Origin: Micromonospora sp. U21
GTDB lineage: Bacteria > Actinomycetota > Actinomycetes > Mycobacteriales > Micromonosporaceae
NCBI RefSeq assembly: GCF_018070045.1
Contig: NZ_JAGPYK010000044.1
Coordinates: 1-42,829 of the forward strand
Length of the DNA stretch: 42,829 nt
Direction of reading: 5' to 3'
The translations under genes were made by a program, and so were the position numbers. Below the pieces are notes generated by a model. It did no database searches. It saw nothing but the letters and a program-made list of their open reading frames with translations, and had not been told where the DNA came from. Positions 39,772 to 42,829 of this stretch are shown one piece after another (position 1 is the first letter of the stretch; the number at the start of each line of letters is the position of its first letter).

Positions 39772-39777
39772 TAGGCT
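39772..39777 (+). promoter_or_regulatory. -10 box of the PAS-GAF-SpoIIE gene
   Basis: TAGGCT lies 6 nt before the ATG at 39784 and there is no ribosome-binding site, as in the aldo/keto reductase gene. Confidence 0.5.
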
Positions 39778-39783
39778 GCGAAC

Positions 39784-41928
39784 ATGCCAGGAACGGTCGG
39801 GCGAGTCCCCACGCCAGCAACCCCGCTCCCGGGCGCATCCAGCGCATCCACCGGACCGGGCGCTGGCGCCGTGCTCGCCCATGACTGGGCCGGCACCTCG
39901 CTCGGTCCGCCCGAGGGGTGGGACCCCGCGATCCGGGCCGTGGTCGATCTGATCCTCGCCTCCCCGATGCCGATGGCGCTGGCGTACGGCGACGACCTCG
40001 TCCTGCTCTACAACGACGGCTACGCCGACCTGCTGGGCAGCAAGCACCCGACGGCCCTCGGCCGCCCGTCCGCCGAGGTGTACGCCGAGATCTGGACCCT
40101 GCCCGCCGTCGGCGAGGTGATCGAGCGCGCCTACCGGCAGGGCGTGCCGTTCCTGGAGACGGAGAGCACGCTCCCGATGGTGCGCGGCCGCTCCGGCGTC
40201 GCCGAGCAGGCCGTCTTCACCCGGAGCCACTCCCCGGTCCGGGACAGCGCCGGGCAGATCGTCGGGATGCTGACGGTCGCCGCCGAAACCACCCACGTCA
40301 CCGAGCAGTTGCAGAGCCTCAGCGAGGTCGCCGCCGCGCTCGCCGGCACCCTCACGCTCGACGACGTGGCCCGGGTGGCGCTGCGGTACGCGATCACCAC
40401 CTTCGACGCCGACCAGGTCGCGTTCGCGGTCGACGAGGGCGGTGGCGGATGGCGGATGGTGCGCCGGGTGCGCGGTGAGTTGATGGACGAGGCCGACGAG
40501 CGCCTGCCGCCGCTCTGGCGGCGCGTCCCGGCGGACTGGTCGGCCCCGGTGGTGGACGCGGCCCGCTCCGGCGGGCCGTCGTTCATGCGGGACGGGCAGC
40601 CGCTGCGGGAGACCGCGGTGGACCGCCACGACCAGAAGATCCGCTCGCTGGCCGCGCTGCCGCTGGGCACCTCGGTGGTCCGCGGCGGGCTGGCCGTCGG
40701 CTACCAGGTTCCGCACACCTGGTCGGCCGCCGAGCGGGCGCTGCTGGCCGCCTCGGCCGAGCTGATCGGGCAGGCGGCGGAGCGGGCCCGCCGGTTCGAG
40801 ACCCAGCACGGCACCGCCCAGCTGCTGCAACGCAGCATGCTGCCGGAGAACCTGCCGGACCTGCCCCGGCTGCGGATCGCGGCCCGCTACGACCCGGGGG
40901 TGGACGGCAACGCGGCCGGCGGGGATTTCTACGACGCGTTCCTGCTGCCCACCGGCGGGCTCGGCGTCGTGCTGGGCGACGTCGCCGGACACGACGTACA
41001 GGCCGCCGCACGGATGGGACAGGTCCGCGCGGCGCTGCGCGCGCTGGCCCTGGCCGACCCGGCCCCGGACGCGGTGCTGGCCGGGCTGGACCGGCTGGTG
41101 ACCAGCCTGGGCGCGGAGGCCGGCACGCACGAACTGTTCGTCACCGTGGTGTTCGGGGTCATCGACGCCGACCGGCGCGAGTTCATCCTGGCCAGCGCCG
41201 GGCACCCGGCGCCGTTGATCCGCCGCTGCGCCCCGGACGGTCGCTCACACTCCGAGTACCTGACGATGCCGGTCGGCCCCCCGCTGGGGCTCGGTGGCCG
41301 GCCGGCCACCACCACCGTCGCGTTCCGCCCCGGCGACACCCTGCTGCTGTTCAGCGACGGCGTGGTGGAGCGCCGCAGGCAGAGCCTCACCGTCGGGCTG
41401 GACGCGCTCGGCGACGCGGTCGCCAAGGCCGGCAGCAGTGACCCCCGGGCGCTCTGCGCGGTGGCCACCGCCGCGGTGCCCGGCGGCACCGAGGACGACG
41501 TGGCCGTGCTGGCGGTCGAGCACGCGCTCATGCCGAGCCGCTCGGCGAGCATGGAGGTGCCGGCGGAGCCGACCGCCCCCGGCCGGGTCCGGCACTGGAT
41601 GAGCGGCCAGCTCACCGAGTGGCAGGTGCCCGAGGCGGTGATCGGCGCGGCGGTGCTGTGCACCAGCGAGCTGACCACCAACGCGTTGCTGCACGCCGGC
41701 ACCGCCGCCCGGGTGGAGATCGACCTCAGCCCCGAACGGTTACTGGTCTCGGTCGCCGATTCGGGCACCCGGGGGACCGTGACCCGGGCCCGCACCGACA
41801 CGTTGAGCAGTCGCGGTCGGGGGCTCGGCCTGATCGAGCAGCTCAGTGACGCCTGGGGCACCGACCCGACGGTCCGCGGCTCCACGGTCTGGTTCGAGAT
41901 CCTCATTCCGTCGGCCGAGCGCCGCTGA
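39784..41928 (+). CDS. PAS-GAF-SpoIIE-HATPase regulator of a sigma-factor pathway
   Basis: 714 aa in four parts. A PAS domain (about residues 46-170) begins DLILASPMPMALAYGDDLVLLYN. A GAF-like domain (about 185-340) follows (VARVALRYAITTFDADQ). The PP2C/SpoIIE phosphatase (about 360-580) has GGDFYDAF, GDVAGHDVQAA and TEDDVAVLAVEH, with the metal Asp residues intact. The C-terminal HATPase (about 590-710) has N box ELTTNALLHAG, G1 VADSG and G2 GRGLGLIEQL, as in anti-sigma kinases of the RsbW/SpoIIAB class. One protein thus holds both a phosphatase and a kinase for the anti-anti-sigma switch. No partner lies in the window. There is no membrane segment. Confidence 0.93.
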   Translation: MPGTVGRVPTPATPLPGASSASTGPGAGAVLAHDWAGTSLGPPEGWDPAIRAVVDLILASPMPMALAYGDDLVLLYNDGYADLLGSKHPTALGRPSAEVYAEIWTLPAVGEVIERAYRQGVPFLETESTLPMVRGRSGVAEQAVFTRSHSPVRDSAGQIVGMLTVAAETTHVTEQLQSLSEVAAALAGTLTLDDVARVALRYAITTFDADQVAFAVDEGGGGWRMVRRVRGELMDEADERLPPLWRRVPADWSAPVVDAARSGGPSFMRDGQPLRETAVDRHDQKIRSLAALPLGTSVVRGGLAVGYQVPHTWSAAERALLAASAELIGQAAERARRFETQHGTAQLLQRSMLPENLPDLPRLRIAARYDPGVDGNAAGGDFYDAFLLPTGGLGVVLGDVAGHDVQAAARMGQVRAALRALALADPAPDAVLAGLDRLVTSLGAEAGTHELFVTVVFGVIDADRREFILASAGHPAPLIRRCAPDGRSHSEYLTMPVGPPLGLGGRPATTTVAFRPGDTLLLFSDGVVERRRQSLTVGLDALGDAVAKAGSSDPRALCAVATAAVPGGTEDDVAVLAVEHALMPSRSASMEVPAEPTAPGRVRHWMSGQLTEWQVPEAVIGAAVLCTSELTTNALLHAGTAARVEIDLSPERLLVSVADSGTRGTVTRARTDTLSSRGRGLGLIEQLSDAWGTDPTVRGSTVWFEILIPSAERR

Positions 41929-41991
41929 AACCGGCCGTGCACGCCGGGCCTGGATGGGTCAGCCGGCCACTGATCGGGTAGGAGGGACCCC

Positions 41992-42669
41992 ATGCGCACC
42001 GACCGACCCGCCGGGGTCCTCTTCGACGTCGACGGCACCCTCGTCGACACCACGTACCTGCACACCGTGAGCTGGTGGGAGGCGCTGCGCCAGTCCGACC
42101 AGCCGGTGCCGATGGCGACCGTGCACCGGTCGATCGGGATGGGCTCGGACAAGCTCCTGGAACACCTGCTCGGCCCGGAACGGGACCGTGACGCGGACGC
42201 GAAGCTGCGCGACGCGCACGACACCCTGTACGCCGAGTACTGGGAACGGCTCACGCCGCTGCCCGGGGCGGCGGCCCTGTTGCGCGCCTGCGCCGAGCGG
42301 GGGCTGCGGGTGGTGCTCGCCACCTCCGCCTCCGAACACGAGGTCGGCGCACTGCGCCACGCGCTGGACGCCGACGACGTGGTCGACACGGTCACCTCGT
42401 CGGCGGACGCCCAGCAGAGCAAGCCGGCCCCGGACATCCTGGTCGCCGCGCTCGATCAGTCCGGGTTGGCCGCCGAGCGGGTGGTCTTCGTCGGCGACTC
42501 CGTCTGGGACGTCGCGGCGGCCGGCAAGCTGGACATCCCGTGCGTCGGGCTGACCTGCGGCGGCACCAGCCGGGGTGAGCTGGCCGGCGCCGGCGCGGTG
42601 GCGGTGTACGACGACCCGGCCGCGCTGCTGGCCACACTGGACGATTCGCCGGTCACCCGTCCACGCTGA
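41992..42669 (+). CDS. HAD-superfamily hydrolase, subfamily IA
   Basis: 225 aa, beta-phosphoglucomutase/Gph-like phosphatase. Motif I FDVDGTLVDTT (residues 11-21, both catalytic Asp present), motif II LATSASEHE, motif III Lys in QSKPAPDI and motif IV GDSVWDVAAA are complete. The cap (residues about 20-95) includes HTVSWWEALRQ and GMGSDKLLEHLLG. AGGAGGGACCCC precedes the ATG. The substrate, probably a small phosphorylated metabolite, is unknown. A strong palindrome lies 77 bp after the stop. Confidence 0.93.
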   Translation: MRTDRPAGVLFDVDGTLVDTTYLHTVSWWEALRQSDQPVPMATVHRSIGMGSDKLLEHLLGPERDRDADAKLRDAHDTLYAEYWERLTPLPGAAALLRACAERGLRVVLATSASEHEVGALRHALDADDVVDTVTSSADAQQSKPAPDILVAALDQSGLAAERVVFVGDSVWDVAAAGKLDIPCVGLTCGGTSRGELAGAGAVAVYDDPAALLATLDDSPVTRPR

Positions 42670-42745
42670 GGCATCCTCCCCATCGCCGTGGCGCCGAGGC
42701 TTAGAGGGCGCGCAAATAGGTCAGCGGGGATGAGCCGGGTAGGAG

Positions 42746-42812
42746 GCGGGCACAGGCATCAGTGATCATGAAGGTTCCTACGCCTAGTGATCACTGGAAC
42801 GCCTGTGCCCGC
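42746..42812. repeat. strong palindrome at the right edge
   Basis: GCGGGCACAGGC (42746-42757) pairs perfectly with 42801-42812, and AGTGATCA (42761-42768) with TGATCACT (42788-42795), with small 3/5-nt internal loop and a 19-nt loop. It could end the HAD transcript or belong to a mobile-element end. It also overlaps the start of an open frame. Confidence 0.75.
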
Positions 42813-42829
42813 TGTCCCATCATGGCTGA
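42768..42829 (+). CDS. possible start of a gene running off the window
   Basis: The ATG at 42768 (or GTG at 42762) opens a frame to the end of the window with 20 residues, including a Cys pair (WNACARCP). AGGAGG at 42741-42746 is too far (15-21 nt) to be a good ribosome-binding site, and the start lies inside the 42746-42812 palindrome. It may be a real N-terminus of a Cys-rich protein or an element-encoded frame; the window ends too soon to say. Confidence 0.35.
   Translation, partial: MKVPTPSDHWNACARCPIMA

Overview
The window is very GC-rich and gene-dense, with strong G/C bias at third codon positions, many GTG starts and 4-base GTGA/ATGA gene overlaps. It looks like a chromosomal segment of a filamentous, spore-forming actinobacterium. 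An F420-dependent LLM oxidoreductase, a SpoIIE-type phosphatase, actinobacterial envelope families (DUF4235, DUF3618, PF07332, DUF1206, DUF2795) and two intergenic hairpin repeats that I recall from Micromonospora/Salinispora genomes suggest Micromonosporaceae. The genus is an inference. I found no tRNA, rRNA, CRISPR array, prophage or complete insertion sequence.

Layout. 1-3.5 kb: an adenosine-deaminase-family enzyme and a trans-aconitate methyltransferase on minus, divergent from an aldo/keto reductase. 3.6-5.3 kb: a cold-shock protein with a structured leader, then a three-gene envelope operon (PF07332, DUF3618, DUF4235). 5.5-8.2 kb: a palindromic repeat, an MscS channel, a DUF1206 protein and a lipoprotein. 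8.25-14.9 kb: a PLP enzyme and GNAT pair, a NagZ-like GH3, a G6PDH-like F420 enzyme, RecQ and a conserved unknown. 14.9-18.4 kb: an MFS drug exporter divergent from its likely TetR repressor across a clear operator, plus an AraC regulator.

18.6-27.3 kb is the most distinctive block: a tightly overlapping minus-strand operon encoding GmhA, a GmhB fused to a GT9 glycosyltransferase, bifunctional HldE, a second GT9, two further glycosyltransferases, an SDR and a terminal topoisomerase IB. Together these supply the enzymes for ADP-heptose synthesis and transfer in an organism that should have no lipopolysaccharide. The acceptor glycan is not evident from the sequence.

27.5-33 kb: an SRPBCC-SDR pair, a polyprenol-phosphate-mannose-synthase-like GT2, and a phytoene-desaturase-like flavoenzyme divergent from an aldehyde dehydrogenase. 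33-36 kb: a ChaB/Rho_N protein, a BrkB/YihY membrane protein, a DUF2795 protein and an SRPBCC protein. 36-42.7 kb: a second MFS transporter, small unknowns, a CmpX/MscS-TM-helix channel-like protein, a large PAS-GAF-SpoIIE-HATPase regulator and a HAD phosphatase. A strong palindrome with an open frame running off the end closes the window.

Regulatory structure visible from sequence includes an 8-nt anti-Shine-Dalgarno element in the cold-shock leader, TAGGCT-like -10 boxes 6-8 nt before several ATGs (leaderless or near-leaderless transcripts), a perfect 11-bp TetR-type inverted repeat, a hairpin abutting the CmpX-like ribosome-binding site, and an MFS gene whose coding sequence runs through a hairpin repeat.
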